A DNA stretch of 64,000 bases from an uncultured Spirochaetaceae bacterium (GCA_944389295.1 CALXLV010000011.1:1-64000); one strand, 5' to 3'. Shown: positions 1 through 8,533, counted from the stretch's first letter. The notes: generated by a model from the letters alone, not told the origin. Numbers and translations are program-made.

Positions 1-222
1 CTTCTGCTTCTTTATCGTTTTCCTGGCAGCTTCCAGCTGTTGCTCGGTTGAGATGTAATCATCATCGAAGCAGTGAGGGTCCTTGTTGTAGGCAGTGACC
101 CAGTTCTCGACTGTCTTGAGGGGAACAGCGAATTCCTCTGCGGTTTTGATTGTTCCCTCGTTCTGGACACAGATAAGTTCCGCAACCATCTTACGAAATT
201 GTCTTGGATACCTCTTTGGCAT
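1..222 (-). CDS. IS3-family transposase OrfA, N-terminal part (runs off left edge)
   Basis: The bottom strand from 222 to 1 is open for 74 codons starting MPKRYPRQFRKMVAEL, with AGGAGG just upstream of the ATG. The protein is basic and has a helix-turn-helix of the IS3/IS911 OrfA kind (about residues 24-50, containing TAEEFAVPLKTVENWV), which binds the element's ends. The reading frame is still open at base 1, so only the start of the element is in the window. Translation was done by hand from the bases. The left terminus of the element should lie just upstream of the ATG, near 259-268, but no target duplication can be checked. Confidence 0.75.
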   Translation of the reverse strand, partial: MPKRYPRQFRKMVAELICVQNEGTIKTAEEFAVPLKTVENWVTAYNKDPHCFDDDYISTEQQLEAARKTIKKQK

Positions 223-257
223 CTTTACCTCCTGAAAATGTTATACTCTTGATTTTC

Positions 258-268
258 TGTGTCCACTA
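258..268. mobile_element. Probable terminal end of the IS3-type element
   Basis: Read on the bottom strand, TAGTGGACACAGA precedes the OrfA gene by about 40 bases. IS3-group ends commonly begin TGGACAC or similar. The other end lies outside the window, so the inverted repeat cannot be confirmed and the exact base is uncertain. Confidence 0.3.
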
Positions 269-299
269 ATTCGAGAAGGTTTATAGAGGAAAGTACGGC

Positions 300-329
300 T
301 TGACAGAAATGAACGGGGGGGGGTAGAAT
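300..329 (+). promoter_or_regulatory. Sigma-70 promoter with a G9 tract in its spacer
   Basis: A perfect -35 TTGACA (300-305) and a -10 TAGAAT (324-329) are separated by 18 bases, and bases 315-323 of that spacer are nine consecutive G. Transcription would start near 336, upstream of the lipoprotein gene at 364. Gain or loss of one G changes the spacer to 19 or 17 bases. This is the known logic of slipped-strand promoter phase variation, and resembles poly-G tracts in promoters of Treponema pallidum tpr genes. Variability itself is inferred, not seen. Confidence 0.8.
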
Positions 330-363
330 CCTCCTAGTTAATAACCAACTATGGAGGATTGAG

Positions 364-1188
364 ATGAAGAAGGTTCTTATTGCTCTTCTTGCGGCTTCGA
401 TGCTTTTCGCATTCACGGCATGTGATGATGATTCTGTCTCATTCAGCGAGGTAGGAACAGCAGAAGCGCTTACAGAGGCTCTTGCAAACGGAGAGAAGAA
501 TATTGCATTGACAGCTGATATTTCCGATCTCAGTGAGGCTATCGTAATCGGTGATGGTGTCACGATTGACGGAAACGGAAAGACTATCACTTCTACATTT
601 GCGGCGACAGGAAATACATCACCGTTCACCGTTAATGGCAATGGTGTCAGAATCTATGATGCGATATTCAAAGTTGATTCTGATGAGGCTTCGTATAAGG
701 ATGTCCCATTCGCAATGCTTATAAATGAGGCGGAGAATGTGGCCCTTAATAACGTGACTTTTGACGGCAAGAACAGCGGTCTCAATGTTCATACTGCAAC
801 GAACGTAAGACTTGATGATATCACTTTTGCTGAAGCCTCGATGAGAGGATTCATCAATATTGCCTCTTCCGAAGTGACAGTCGGTACGATTAACCTTCCT
901 GCAGATATTGGAACAGCTTGGGCAACCGTTCAGGTGAATGGATACGGCGGCAGTCCTGCGTTTACAGCTTCCGATGTTACTTTCACTGATCCTGATATCA
1001 TCGGTATCCATGTGGAGGTCGTTGCAGAGGATTCCGCAGCTGCTGAGCAGCTTATAACGGATGGAACAGAACCTTGTGAAGATGGTCAGACACAGATCAG
1101 CGGAATCACATTCACTTCCGAGACTGTTGATGTAGATAACGACGGTGCCGGCTGGGTTTACCCGAAAACTTCTGCTGATCAGAAGTAA
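364..1188 (+). CDS. Secreted lipoprotein with parallel beta-helix repeats
   Basis: The 274-residue product starts with a lipoprotein signal peptide (basic MKK, hydrophobic core, lipobox FTAC with Cys20) followed by an acidic DDD stretch. From about residue 30 to 200 it shows short repeating strands (IVIGDGVTIDGNGKTI, ALNNVTFDGKN, VRLDDITF) typical of right-handed beta-helix proteins such as pectate-lyase-like folds. No catalytic residues can be assigned, so it may be an adhesin or surface layer protein rather than an enzyme. GGAGG lies six bases before the ATG. It stands alone between IS-related sequences and a terminator, behind the poly-G promoter, so its amount on the cell surface may be phase variable. 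Confidence 0.75.
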   Translation: MKKVLIALLAASMLFAFTACDDDSVSFSEVGTAEALTEALANGEKNIALTADISDLSEAIVIGDGVTIDGNGKTITSTFAATGNTSPFTVNGNGVRIYDAIFKVDSDEASYKDVPFAMLINEAENVALNNVTFDGKNSGLNVHTATNVRLDDITFAEASMRGFINIASSEVTVGTINLPADIGTAWATVQVNGYGGSPAFTASDVTFTDPDIIGIHVEVVAEDSAAAEQLITDGTEPCEDGQTQISGITFTSETVDVDNDGAGWVYPKTSADQK

Positions 1189-1213
1189 CAGATTCTGCTT
1201 TGTCAGTTATACG

Positions 1214-1243
1214 GAGCCTTGCCTAGATGGCAGGGCTCTCTTT
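1214..1243 (+). terminator. Rho-independent terminator after the beta-helix lipoprotein
   Basis: GAGCCTTGCC (1214-1223) and GGCAGGGCTC (1229-1238) form a 10-bp stem with one G-T pair and a five-base loop, followed by TCTTT. Confidence 0.7.
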
Positions 1244-1255
1244 CATCAGTGATTT

Positions 1256-1441
1256 ATGGAAACAAGAACAAGGATAAGCAACGCTCTCAGGAAGGAGTGC
1301 CTTGCTCATTTCAGGAGCGGAAACGGCTACAAGAGGACTGCCACGCTTACGGGACTGAACAGATATACAGTCCGAGAGTATTGCAGACGCTATAAGAAAG
1401 GGGATATAAGCTGGGCTGAACGAGGCAGGAAAGAGCCCTGA
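1256..1441 (+). CDS. Small HTH protein resembling IS3 OrfA (remnant or stand-alone)
   Basis: A 61-residue basic protein. Residues 10-50 (KECLAHFRSGNGYKRTATLTGLNRYTVREYCRRYKKGD) resemble the N-terminal helix-turn-helix of IS3/IS150-type OrfA proteins. No OrfB, no DDE catalytic residues and no inverted repeats follow; the def gene begins 53 bases later. There is no clear Shine-Dalgarno. It could be a relic of an element or a small independent DNA-binding protein. Its sequence is not the same as the OrfA at 1-222. Confidence 0.45.
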   Translation: METRTRISNALRKECLAHFRSGNGYKRTATLTGLNRYTVREYCRRYKKGDISWAERGRKEP

Positions 1442-1493
1442 CATTCGTCCCGATGATTGCCAAAAGAAGCGTTGACGGATACCATCTCTTAAT

Positions 1494-2006
1494 ATGTTGG
1501 ATATTTACACATTGGGAGAAGATATACTCAGGGATGAATGCTCTGATGTAAAGGAGTTCGGAGACGAGATAAAGATGCTCTCCGATGCCATGATTGACAC
1601 ACTCGATGAGGCCGACGGCGTCGGACTTGCCGGCCCGCAGGTCGGTGTTCCTGAGAAGATTTTCGTCGTTCACATCAGGGGAGAGGAGCCAATGGTTTTC
1701 ATCAACCCCATGATCACCGAGACTTCGATAGAGACCGGAGTGTATGAGGAAGGATGCCTTTCAATCCCCGGCGTCTACCATGATGTAGTGCGTCCTCTTG
1801 CCGTGACAATACAGGCACAGGACGTGAAGGGAAAGGTGTTCACACTGAAGGCTGACGGACTTCTTGCCCGCGTCATCCAGCATGAAAACGATCATCTCCA
1901 CGGCAAGCTCTATATCGACCACCTCGACGAGAAGGAGAGGGAAAAGGTCGTAAAGGCATATGAGAAGAAGAACCGCATCAGACGGAGAACCAAGGCGAGG
2001 GTCTGA
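1494..2006 (+). CDS. def: Peptide deformylase
   Basis: Removes the N-formyl group from nascent proteins in the cytoplasm. All three family motifs are present in order: GVGLAGPQVG (about residues 42-51), EEGCLSIPG (about 85-93, metal-binding Cys) and QHENDHLHG (about 127-135, HExxH metal ligands and catalytic Glu). At 170 residues it has normal length. It overlaps fmt by one base (TGATG), so the pair that adds and removes formyl groups is translationally coupled. No strong Shine-Dalgarno precedes the chosen ATG. It heads a tight operon running to about 8451. Confidence 0.96.
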   Translation: MLDIYTLGEDILRDECSDVKEFGDEIKMLSDAMIDTLDEADGVGLAGPQVGVPEKIFVVHIRGEEPMVFINPMITETSIETGVYEEGCLSIPGVYHDVVRPLAVTIQAQDVKGKVFTLKADGLLARVIQHENDHLHGKLYIDHLDEKEREKVVKAYEKKNRIRRRTKARV

Positions 2007-2932
2007 TGAGGATAGTCTTTGCGGGTACCGGAGATATTGCTGTACCTCTTCTTGAGGCTCTTGCGGGAGAAGGGCTTGTCTCTCTTGTGCTCACAGCCCC
2101 CGATGCTCCGGGAAAGAGGGGAAAGACGCTCATTCCTTCCCCCGTGAAGGTCAGAGCCCTTGAGCTCGGCCTCGATGTCTTTCAGCCGGAGACGATAAGA
2201 ACTGAGGCCAGAGAGTATATTGCAGCTTACAGCGCCGACACGCTTCTCTCCTTCTGCTACGGAAAGATATTCGGTCCGCGCTTTTTAGCGCTCTTTCAGG
2301 AGACATTCAACGTCCATCCCTCGCTCCTTCCCTCATACCGCGGCTGTTCGCCGATCTATGCGGTCATCAGAGAATGCGAGAGGAAAACGGGAATAACGCT
2401 GCAGCGCATCGGAGCAGGCGTGGATGAAGGGGATGTCTACGGAGTGCTTCCCATCACTCTCGACGGAACGGAGACAGAACCCTCTCTCTCCGCTAAGGTC
2501 GCATCGCTTGCGCCGGGATTCGTTCTTCCCATCCTCCTCGACAGCGGCAGAAAAGCAGTCCCGCAGAGCGGTGAGGCGACATACACATCGTTTGTGAAGA
2601 AGGAGGACGGGAAGATAGATTTCTCGTCATCCTCCGAGAAGATACACGCCCAGATAAGGGCATGTTCATCATGGCCGAAAGCCTACGGCATCCTCGGCGG
2701 CGCGCCTCTCTACCTTACCGGCGTAAGCGGAAGCGGCTTCTCCATTGAGAAAACAGTTCCCTCTGAGAAGCCCGGTACGATAGCTGCACTTGATAAGGGA
2801 AAGGGGCTCAGAATCGCGACGGGCGACGGATACATCCATGTGAACCGCGTCCTCCCGCCGATGAGGAAGGAAATGGATGCTGCCTCCTTCGTCAACGGCA
2901 GCAGGGATGTCATAGGCAGAATACTGGAGTAA
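2006..2932 (+). CDS. fmt: Methionyl-tRNA formyltransferase
   Basis: Formylates Met-tRNA(fMet) with 10-formyl-THF. The 308-residue protein has the formyltransferase N-domain with the catalytic/folate loop NVHPSLLPSYRGCSPI (family form NxHxSLLPxYRG), then the C-terminal OB-like domain starting around residue 205 (TYTSFVKKEDGKIDF). The loop residue after RG is Cys-Ser where Ala-Ala is usual. Its start overlaps the stop of def, and the patatin gene follows after two bases, so co-expression is expected. Confidence 0.95.
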   Translation: MRIVFAGTGDIAVPLLEALAGEGLVSLVLTAPDAPGKRGKTLIPSPVKVRALELGLDVFQPETIRTEAREYIAAYSADTLLSFCYGKIFGPRFLALFQETFNVHPSLLPSYRGCSPIYAVIRECERKTGITLQRIGAGVDEGDVYGVLPITLDGTETEPSLSAKVASLAPGFVLPILLDSGRKAVPQSGEATYTSFVKKEDGKIDFSSSSEKIHAQIRACSSWPKAYGILGGAPLYLTGVSGSGFSIEKTVPSEKPGTIAALDKGKGLRIATGDGYIHVNRVLPPMRKEMDAASFVNGSRDVIGRILE

Positions 2933-2934
2933 TC

Positions 2935-5109
2935 ATGCGCAGGAAGATATTTCTCACTCTGATTGTCGCCGTGATATGCATAAGCACCGTCTCCGCCGCG
3001 CTTTTCCGCCCGAAATTCGCGCTTGTGCTCTCTGGAGGAGGGGCTAAGGGAATCGCCCACATCCCCGTCCTTGAAGAGCTCGACAGGAGAGGAATCGTCC
3101 CCGATATCGTCGTCGGAACCAGCATGGGCGCTGTGATAGGCTCCCTCTATGCCGCAGGATACTCAGGCGAGGAGCTCGAGGCCGTGATAACCGGCACGGA
3201 CATAATGGACTACTTCTTCCATCTCTACGCGATAAGGGGTGCCGATACGCTCATAAGCGCGTTCGAGGGCTATGACACCAACCTCCTTACTGTGGAGTTC
3301 GGTGCCAGCGGCATAGGCTCATCCAACGGACTCATAGACGACCAGTACATAAACGGATTCATTCGCCGCCACCTCTCGAAGGTGCTCGATGTCAGGGATT
3401 TCGACGATCTTCCCATCCCGTTCAGGGCAGTCGGGACAGATGTAACCAACAAGCGCAAGGTGGTATTCTCCTCCGGCTCACTCTTCGATGCCATCAGGGC
3501 ATCGATGTCCATTCCCATCGTATTCTCTCCCGTAAGACTTGAGGACGGAAGTTACATAATGGACGGCGGCCTTGTAGACAATCTTCCCGTGGATGTGGCA
3601 AAAGAGCTCGGAGCTGACATAGTGCTCGCTGTTGATGTCAATGACGTTACGCATATCTACGGCAACGACTACAACGACATGGAGACGCTCACAGGGGCGT
3701 TCGGCGCTTTCGCAGACTACATCACCGAGCCTAACGCGCTCGACAACTACGATGATGCCGACTGGATAATCATTCCCGATGTCAATGATTTCACCTCTCT
3801 GAGTTTCAACCAGAGTGAGGAAATCCTTGAAAGGGGAGAGCAGGCCGTCGCCGATTCCTCCTTTGTCTTTGATGAGATAGAGGATCGCCTCTCGTCATGG
3901 ATGGATGACATGGAGAAAACCAGCTACAGCGATATCCCCGCTCCGGAGATAGTGAGGATCGTAGCTGACAACGGCATACCCCGCTCCTCGCTGAAGCAGC
4001 TCAGGAAGTACGAAGGGCTGCCGATGGATTACTACACCATCCTCCGCTTCGAGTCCGATCTCGATGACATAAGACGCCATGAGGGGCTAAAGAGCGTGAC
4101 CTATTCGATCACTGACGGCGTTATCTCAGTGGTCTCAGAGCGTTTCCCGTCGCTCTCCGGAAGCATCTCCCTCGGACTGACAGGCGGAATAGGGCTTAGG
4201 TATGACGGGGATGAGATATTCTTCGTATTCACCCCTGAGTTCACCGTCTCCGGCAGCATGGCCCTTCTCAAGACGCTCAATCTCACCTACGGCGTGAAAG
4301 TCGATAAGGGCATAACCCTCGATGCGGGACTCTCTTATCCGTTCCTCTCGTCGATGTTCCTCTACGGCTCCGTCGGAATAAAGTACGGGCAGCTCTCGTA
4401 TCTCTCCATGCCGGGAACGAACAACTACATCTTCGGCAATGATGTGGGGCTCTTCGCCAGACTGGGGCTCGGATATGCTCCTGTAAAGAACCTGCGCATC
4501 GACCTCCTGTTCTCGCTGGAGTACACATATCTCTCCGGCCTTGACAACAAGCTGGAAGCCGGCCATTTCCTCTATCCTTTCGCCGGCCTCGGCGTCGTCT
4601 TTGACAACTATGACGAGACGGATGCCAGCGCGGACGGATTCGAGCTCTCCGCAACTGCGGAAATAGGCGGCGACTTCCCGTCGAACGAGCTCTCATACTC
4701 CATACATGCGGACATACGCGGAGTGTACGGCCCGACAGATATCTTCAAATTCATCTTCGAGGGCGAGACGGACACGATAAGACGCCCGATCGACCTGGGA
4801 AGGAACTACGCGGTGACGAATATGGGCAAGCTGACCTCCGATTACATCTATGTGATGGGAGGATTCCGCATACCCCTTCCCGCCTCGATGTATGTCGATG
4901 CAGGCATATTCTTCGAGCTCTACGGCGGCGGTCACGATGATATGGCCGCGAAGGAGCGCAGCATCGTGCCTTACTCCGAACTTGACGCACATACAATGGA
5001 TATCGGCGGATACTTCGGACTTGGGCTCTCGACGGCGTTCGGAAGAGTGGGCATAAGCCTCTACATCTCCGCAACTCCCCGCGTCTCGTTCATGATCGGC
5101 ATAGACTGA
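2935..5109 (+). CDS. Patatin-like phospholipase fused to an outer-membrane barrel (PlpD-like, type Vd)
   Basis: The 724-residue protein has a signal peptide (residues 1-22), a patatin lipase domain (about 27-300) and a long beta-strand-rich C-terminal region (about 380-724) with the alternating aromatic/Gly pattern of a transmembrane barrel; a POTRA-like stretch lies between. Patatin motifs are intact: oxyanion loop GGGAKG (34-39), nucleophile elbow GTSMG with Ser63, and the DGG motif with Asp210. This domain order matches type Vd autotransporters such as Pseudomonas PlpD, in which the barrel brings the lipase to the cell surface. Substrate and surface exposure are inferred. It lies two bases after fmt and overlaps the next gene. 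Confidence 0.85.
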   Translation: MRRKIFLTLIVAVICISTVSAALFRPKFALVLSGGGAKGIAHIPVLEELDRRGIVPDIVVGTSMGAVIGSLYAAGYSGEELEAVITGTDIMDYFFHLYAIRGADTLISAFEGYDTNLLTVEFGASGIGSSNGLIDDQYINGFIRRHLSKVLDVRDFDDLPIPFRAVGTDVTNKRKVVFSSGSLFDAIRASMSIPIVFSPVRLEDGSYIMDGGLVDNLPVDVAKELGADIVLAVDVNDVTHIYGNDYNDMETLTGAFGAFADYITEPNALDNYDDADWIIIPDVNDFTSLSFNQSEEILERGEQAVADSSFVFDEIEDRLSSWMDDMEKTSYSDIPAPEIVRIVADNGIPRSSLKQLRKYEGLPMDYYTILRFESDLDDIRRHEGLKSVTYSITDGVISVVSERFPSLSGSISLGLTGGIGLRYDGDEIFFVFTPEFTVSGSMALLKTLNLTYGVKVDKGITLDAGLSYPFLSSMFLYGSVGIKYGQLSYLSMPGTNNYIFGNDVGLFARLGLGYAPVKNLRIDLLFSLEYTYLSGLDNKLEAGHFLYPFAGLGVVFDNYDETDASADGFELSATAEIGGDFPSNELSYSIHADIRGVYGPTDIFKFIFEGETDTIRRPIDLGRNYAVTNMGKLTSDYIYVMGGFRIPLPASMYVDAGIFFELYGGGHDDMAAKERSIVPYSELDAHTMDIGGYFGLGLSTAFGRVGISLYISATPRVSFMIGID

Positions 5110-6098
5110 TGTATTCGCGCTGGCGGACATATTCATCATACCTCAGGGAAAAGTACGGGGAGGCTGTCTACCGCATAGGCGTGGACGGCGGCTTCTCATG
5201 CCCCAACAGGAGAGCTGACAGGTCGGGAGGCTGCGCTTTCTGCGACGGCACAGGCTCAATCGCCGTCTACCAGAGAAGAAGCGAGTCGGGATACCTCCGC
5301 ACCTCTCACTATGATGCGGGAACAGCTGAGACGATTCTTCCCAGGCTCGCATCTATACGCGAACAGATAGAGAAAGGCAGGGAGTTCCTTTCACGGCGCT
5401 ACAAAGCCTCCTCGTTCAGCCTCTGCTTCCAGTCGTGGACGAACACCTACGACAGCGTGGAAAACCTCAGGCGCATATATGATGAGGGGCTTTCCGTGAT
5501 GGATTTCCGCGAGTTCATCGTCTCGACCCGTCCTGATACAGTACCGGAGCCGGTTCTTGATCTCCTTGCCTCATACCGCAGGAATGACAGGGATGTCTGG
5601 GTGGAATTCGGGCTTGAGTCCTCCGATGACAGGACGCTCAGCTATATTGGCCGCGGACACGGACGGGCCGAATATATGGATGCCGCAGAGAGGGCGCACC
5701 GCCATGGCCTGAAGGTATGCACCCATGTCATCCTCGGCCTTCCCGGAGAGGGAAGAAATGAGTTCGTTGCAACTGCCCGGACCGTCGCGGAAGCTGAAAG
5801 CGAAGCCGTGAAGATACACAATCTTCACATCCCCGGAGGCACCAGGCTAGCGGAGGAGTACGGCGAGGGAATAATAACTGCAATGTCGGAGGAGAGGACA
5901 CTCGAGGCTGCAGAGCTCTTCCTCCGCTCAATCCCCGGGGATATCATAGTGGAGAGACTTGTCTCTGAGACGCCTTATCACAGGCTGCTCGCACCGAGGG
6001 TGTTCCCCGACAAGTCGCTCTTTCTTTCCAGACTTGAGAGGAGGATGTGTGAGAATGGAACAAAGCAGGGTGATCTCTGCGGTACAGCGCATAGCTGA
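5109..6098 (+). CDS. Radical SAM protein of the TIGR01212/YhcC family
   Basis: The 329-residue protein begins with the family's typical region (YLREKYGEAVYRIGVDGGFSCPNR) and carries the spaced cysteine set C-x10-C-x2-C (CPNRRADRSGGCAFC, about residues 31-45) that binds the [4Fe-4S] cluster. Later conserved patches are WVEFGLESSDDRTL and THVILGLPGEG. The family is close to Elp3/MiaB-like radical SAM enzymes, but its reaction is not settled. It overlaps the patatin gene by one base, and its 3' end overlaps the start of the fumarase alpha gene by 44 bases. Confidence 0.88.
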   Translation: MYSRWRTYSSYLREKYGEAVYRIGVDGGFSCPNRRADRSGGCAFCDGTGSIAVYQRRSESGYLRTSHYDAGTAETILPRLASIREQIEKGREFLSRRYKASSFSLCFQSWTNTYDSVENLRRIYDEGLSVMDFREFIVSTRPDTVPEPVLDLLASYRRNDRDVWVEFGLESSDDRTLSYIGRGHGRAEYMDAAERAHRHGLKVCTHVILGLPGEGRNEFVATARTVAEAESEAVKIHNLHIPGGTRLAEEYGEGIITAMSEERTLEAAELFLRSIPGDIIVERLVSETPYHRLLAPRVFPDKSLFLSRLERRMCENGTKQGDLCGTAHS

Positions 6099-6894
6099 CA
6101 GCCTCATAACAGCATCGAGGCTGCTTCCGCCCGATGCCGCAAAGGCATTGGAAGAGGCAGTCCCGGAGGGCGGCAAGGCTGCAGGCGTGATGGATGCGAT
6201 CAGGCGCAACCTCGCCATAGCCCGCGAGCGCGACATACCGATGTGCCAGGACACAGGAGCGTTCTGGTGCCTTGCGGAGATAGGGAGGGAATCGCGGATA
6301 CCGCTCTCCCTTGTCGAGAGGATAATCACAGAAGGATGCCGGGAAGCGGCAGAGAAGGGATGCTACCGTACCAGCATCGTCTCCGAGCCGGTCTATGAGA
6401 GAAAGAACACCGGTACGAACCTTCCTCCGTTCATAAACTATGAGCTCAGGGATGGAGACGGTGTGAGGCTTTCATTCCTGATGAAGGGCTTCGGTTCCGA
6501 GAACTGCTCATCGGTAAGAATGCTCAACCCCACAGCGGGCGAGGACGGCGTTTTCCGTGCAGTGATGGAGATGCTTGAGGCGGCAGGCGGCAAACCGTGC
6601 CCTCCCGTCTTTCTGGGAGTGGGAATAGGCGGGACGATGGACAGGGCCGCTTTCCTCAGCAAGAAGGCGTTCTTCGTCTCTGATGAGAGATACACCGAAC
6701 TCTCGGCAAGGATACTCAAGGTAGCCAATGAGCTCGGAACGGGCCCCGGAGGACTTGGAGGAAGTCCGACCGCGCTCGGTGTCTCGATAGCTGCAGAACC
6801 GACGCATATCGCAGGACTTCCTGTCGCGCTGACTGTGAACTGCTGGGCCGAACGCAAAGCTGTCATTGAGTTCAGGGAGGAGGAGCTGTGCTGA
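6055..6894 (+). CDS. fumA: Class I fumarate hydratase (or tartrate dehydratase), alpha subunit
   Basis: An oxygen-sensitive [4Fe-4S] hydro-lyase subunit interconverting fumarate and malate. The start is set at ATG 6055 because GAGGAGG lies 11 bases upstream and the resulting 279 residues match the two-subunit family; an in-frame GTG at 6049 is the alternative. CQDTGAF (about residue 62) and ENCSS (about 149) supply cluster cysteines, followed by GPGGLGGSPTALGV. The beta subunit starts before this gene ends, so both are made together. Alpha and beta cannot be separated from tartrate dehydratase by sequence alone. Confidence 0.9.
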   Translation: MEQSRVISAVQRIADSLITASRLLPPDAAKALEEAVPEGGKAAGVMDAIRRNLAIARERDIPMCQDTGAFWCLAEIGRESRIPLSLVERIITEGCREAAEKGCYRTSIVSEPVYERKNTGTNLPPFINYELRDGDGVRLSFLMKGFGSENCSSVRMLNPTAGEDGVFRAVMEMLEAAGGKPCPPVFLGVGIGGTMDRAAFLSKKAFFVSDERYTELSARILKVANELGTGPGGLGGSPTALGVSIAAEPTHIAGLPVALTVNCWAERKAVIEFREEELC

Positions 6895-7427
6895 GAAATC
6901 TTCATCTTCCGTATTCAGGTTCCCCGGAGCATGGGGACACCATTGAGAGCATCCTTCCCGGTGATGATGTTATTCTCTCCGGAATTCTCTATGTTGGACG
7001 CGATCAGGTGCACAAGAGACTGAAGGAGGCCATCGAGGCATCCCTTCCTCTTCCTTTTGACTTCGCAGGCAATGCGATCTACTACATGGGGCCTTCTCCC
7101 GCACCCGAGGGTTTTGTGATCGGAGCCGCAGGTCCTACGACGAGCGCGAGGATGGACCCTTTCTCTCCGCTTCTAATCTCAAAAGGACTTTCAATAATGG
7201 TCGGCAAAGGCCCCCGGAGCGAGGCTGTCAGGGAGGCGGTGGAGAAGTATCACGGTCTTTACCTGCAGGCATACGGCGGCTGCGGCGCGCTCTATTCGTC
7301 ATGCATAACGAAAGCTGAGACCATCGCATATCCTGAGCTTGGGCCTGAGGCTCTCCTCCGGCTGGAGATCAGGGACTTCCCGGCAGTCTGCGTGATAGAC
7401 AGCCGGGGCACTGTCTACCGTGGGTAG
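6888..7427 (+). CDS. fumB: Class I fumarate hydratase (or tartrate dehydratase), beta subunit
   Basis: The 179-residue partner of the upstream alpha subunit. It starts at GTG 6888 with GGGAGGAGG immediately upstream and a seven-base overlap with the alpha gene. Family features include the N-terminal GDDVILSGILYVGRDQVHKR block and the active-site loop YMGPSPAPEGFVIGAAGPTTSARMD, followed by KYHGLYLQAYGGCGALYSS. Together the two genes replace a single-chain FumA/FumB enzyme. Its end overlaps the next open frame by eight bases. Confidence 0.9.
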   Translation: MLRNLHLPYSGSPEHGDTIESILPGDDVILSGILYVGRDQVHKRLKEAIEASLPLPFDFAGNAIYYMGPSPAPEGFVIGAAGPTTSARMDPFSPLLISKGLSIMVGKGPRSEAVREAVEKYHGLYLQAYGGCGALYSSCITKAETIAYPELGPEALLRLEIRDFPAVCVIDSRGTVYRG

Positions 7428-8451
7428 ATATCTTCTCTTTCTGGTTCCCCAGATGCTCTTTTCGGGATCGCTTGCGGACAGGAACAGCCGCAAGCGCCTG
7501 ATTATCGCCTCCGACTACATCTCGGCTCTGATGGCTCTCATACTCCTCCTTTCTATAAGAGCGGGGTATGACGGAACCGGCCTCTTCCTTCTCCTCCTCT
7601 CTGTGCGTTCCGCATGCAGCGGACTGCAGGGCCCCGCGGCTGAGTCGGCGCTTCCGCTGATGGTGGGGAAGGAGAGGGTCGAGAGGGCAAACGGAATCAG
7701 GAGCGTTTTCACATCCACCGTTTCATTCCTCTCTCCTGCTGCCGCCGGAGTGATGCTGACCGCAGCCGGTCTTGAGTCCCTTCTTCTCCTTGATATAGTC
7801 ACGGCTGCCGCCGCTGCCGCTGCAGTGCTGCCGATGGATATTCCCGAAAGCGGAATGAGGGAAGGCACTGGCATCACAGGCGGTCTGCGCTATGCTGCCG
7901 GAAATGATGCCCTCCGCCGCATACTCATCTTTCATGGAATCTCAATCTTCATAATAAGTCCCGGCGCGATGCTGACGCCTCTTCTTGTCTCACGCTCATT
8001 CGCCTCAGCTCCGTCCGCGCTGGCTCTCTCGGAGGCGTCATACAGCCTTGGGATGATTGCGGGAGGTGCTTTTGTCTCCCTGCTTCCATCAGAAGGAAAA
8101 AGGTTGAGGCGTGCCGGTGCGGCGCTTGCTGTCTACGGCCTGATGCTTATCGGAATGGGATTCTTAGGATCGTTCCTTCTCTACCTTCTGATGAACTTTA
8201 TAATAGGGAGCGTGTCGCCTCTCTATACCTCTCTTGTATTCTCTGAGGTCCAGATACTGACAGATGACGGGATGATGGGAAGAGTGACATCGCTTCTCTC
8301 CGCCCTCACATCCGCAGCCCTCCCTCTGGGGCTTGCACTCTCAGGGCCGCTCTCCGATGCCGTTGCAGTCAGGCCGGTATTCGCAGCATCAGGCGTTATG
8401 GCAGTTCTCTGCGGCACTCTGGGGAGAGTTATGATCACAGGGCGGAAATGA
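7420..8451 (+). CDS. MFS transporter lacking its first transmembrane helix (N-truncated)
   Basis: A 343-residue hydrophobic protein with about ten membrane segments. The MFS motif A loop GSLADRNSRKR, normally found near residue 60-80 between helices 2 and 3, is here at about residues 15-25. Helix 1 and part of helix 2 are therefore missing. The frame cannot be extended: an in-frame TAG lies at 7396-7398, inside fumB. GTG 7420 overlaps the fumB stop. It may be a decayed exporter left by a deletion that joined it to the fumarase operon, or a functional shortened form. Relatives are EntS-type (MFS_3) exporters. Confidence 0.65.
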   Translation: MGRYLLFLVPQMLFSGSLADRNSRKRLIIASDYISALMALILLLSIRAGYDGTGLFLLLLSVRSACSGLQGPAAESALPLMVGKERVERANGIRSVFTSTVSFLSPAAAGVMLTAAGLESLLLLDIVTAAAAAAAVLPMDIPESGMREGTGITGGLRYAAGNDALRRILIFHGISIFIISPGAMLTPLLVSRSFASAPSALALSEASYSLGMIAGGAFVSLLPSEGKRLRRAGAALAVYGLMLIGMGFLGSFLLYLLMNFIIGSVSPLYTSLVFSEVQILTDDGMMGRVTSLLSALTSAALPLGLALSGPLSDAVAVRPVFAASGVMAVLCGTLGRVMITGRK

Positions 8452-8533
8452 CAGCAAGGCGGGATTTTTCTCTGGACTGCAGAATTTCTTTGTTCTATCC
8501 TGTTCACAGCTCTGGGGTGGAAAAGGAGCATCT

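Noticed and set aside
4283..4696. Long Arg-rich open frame on the bottom strand of the patatin gene
   Set aside because: It lies wholly inside a well-supported gene in the opposite strand, has no ribosome site, and its composition is that of an antisense frame.
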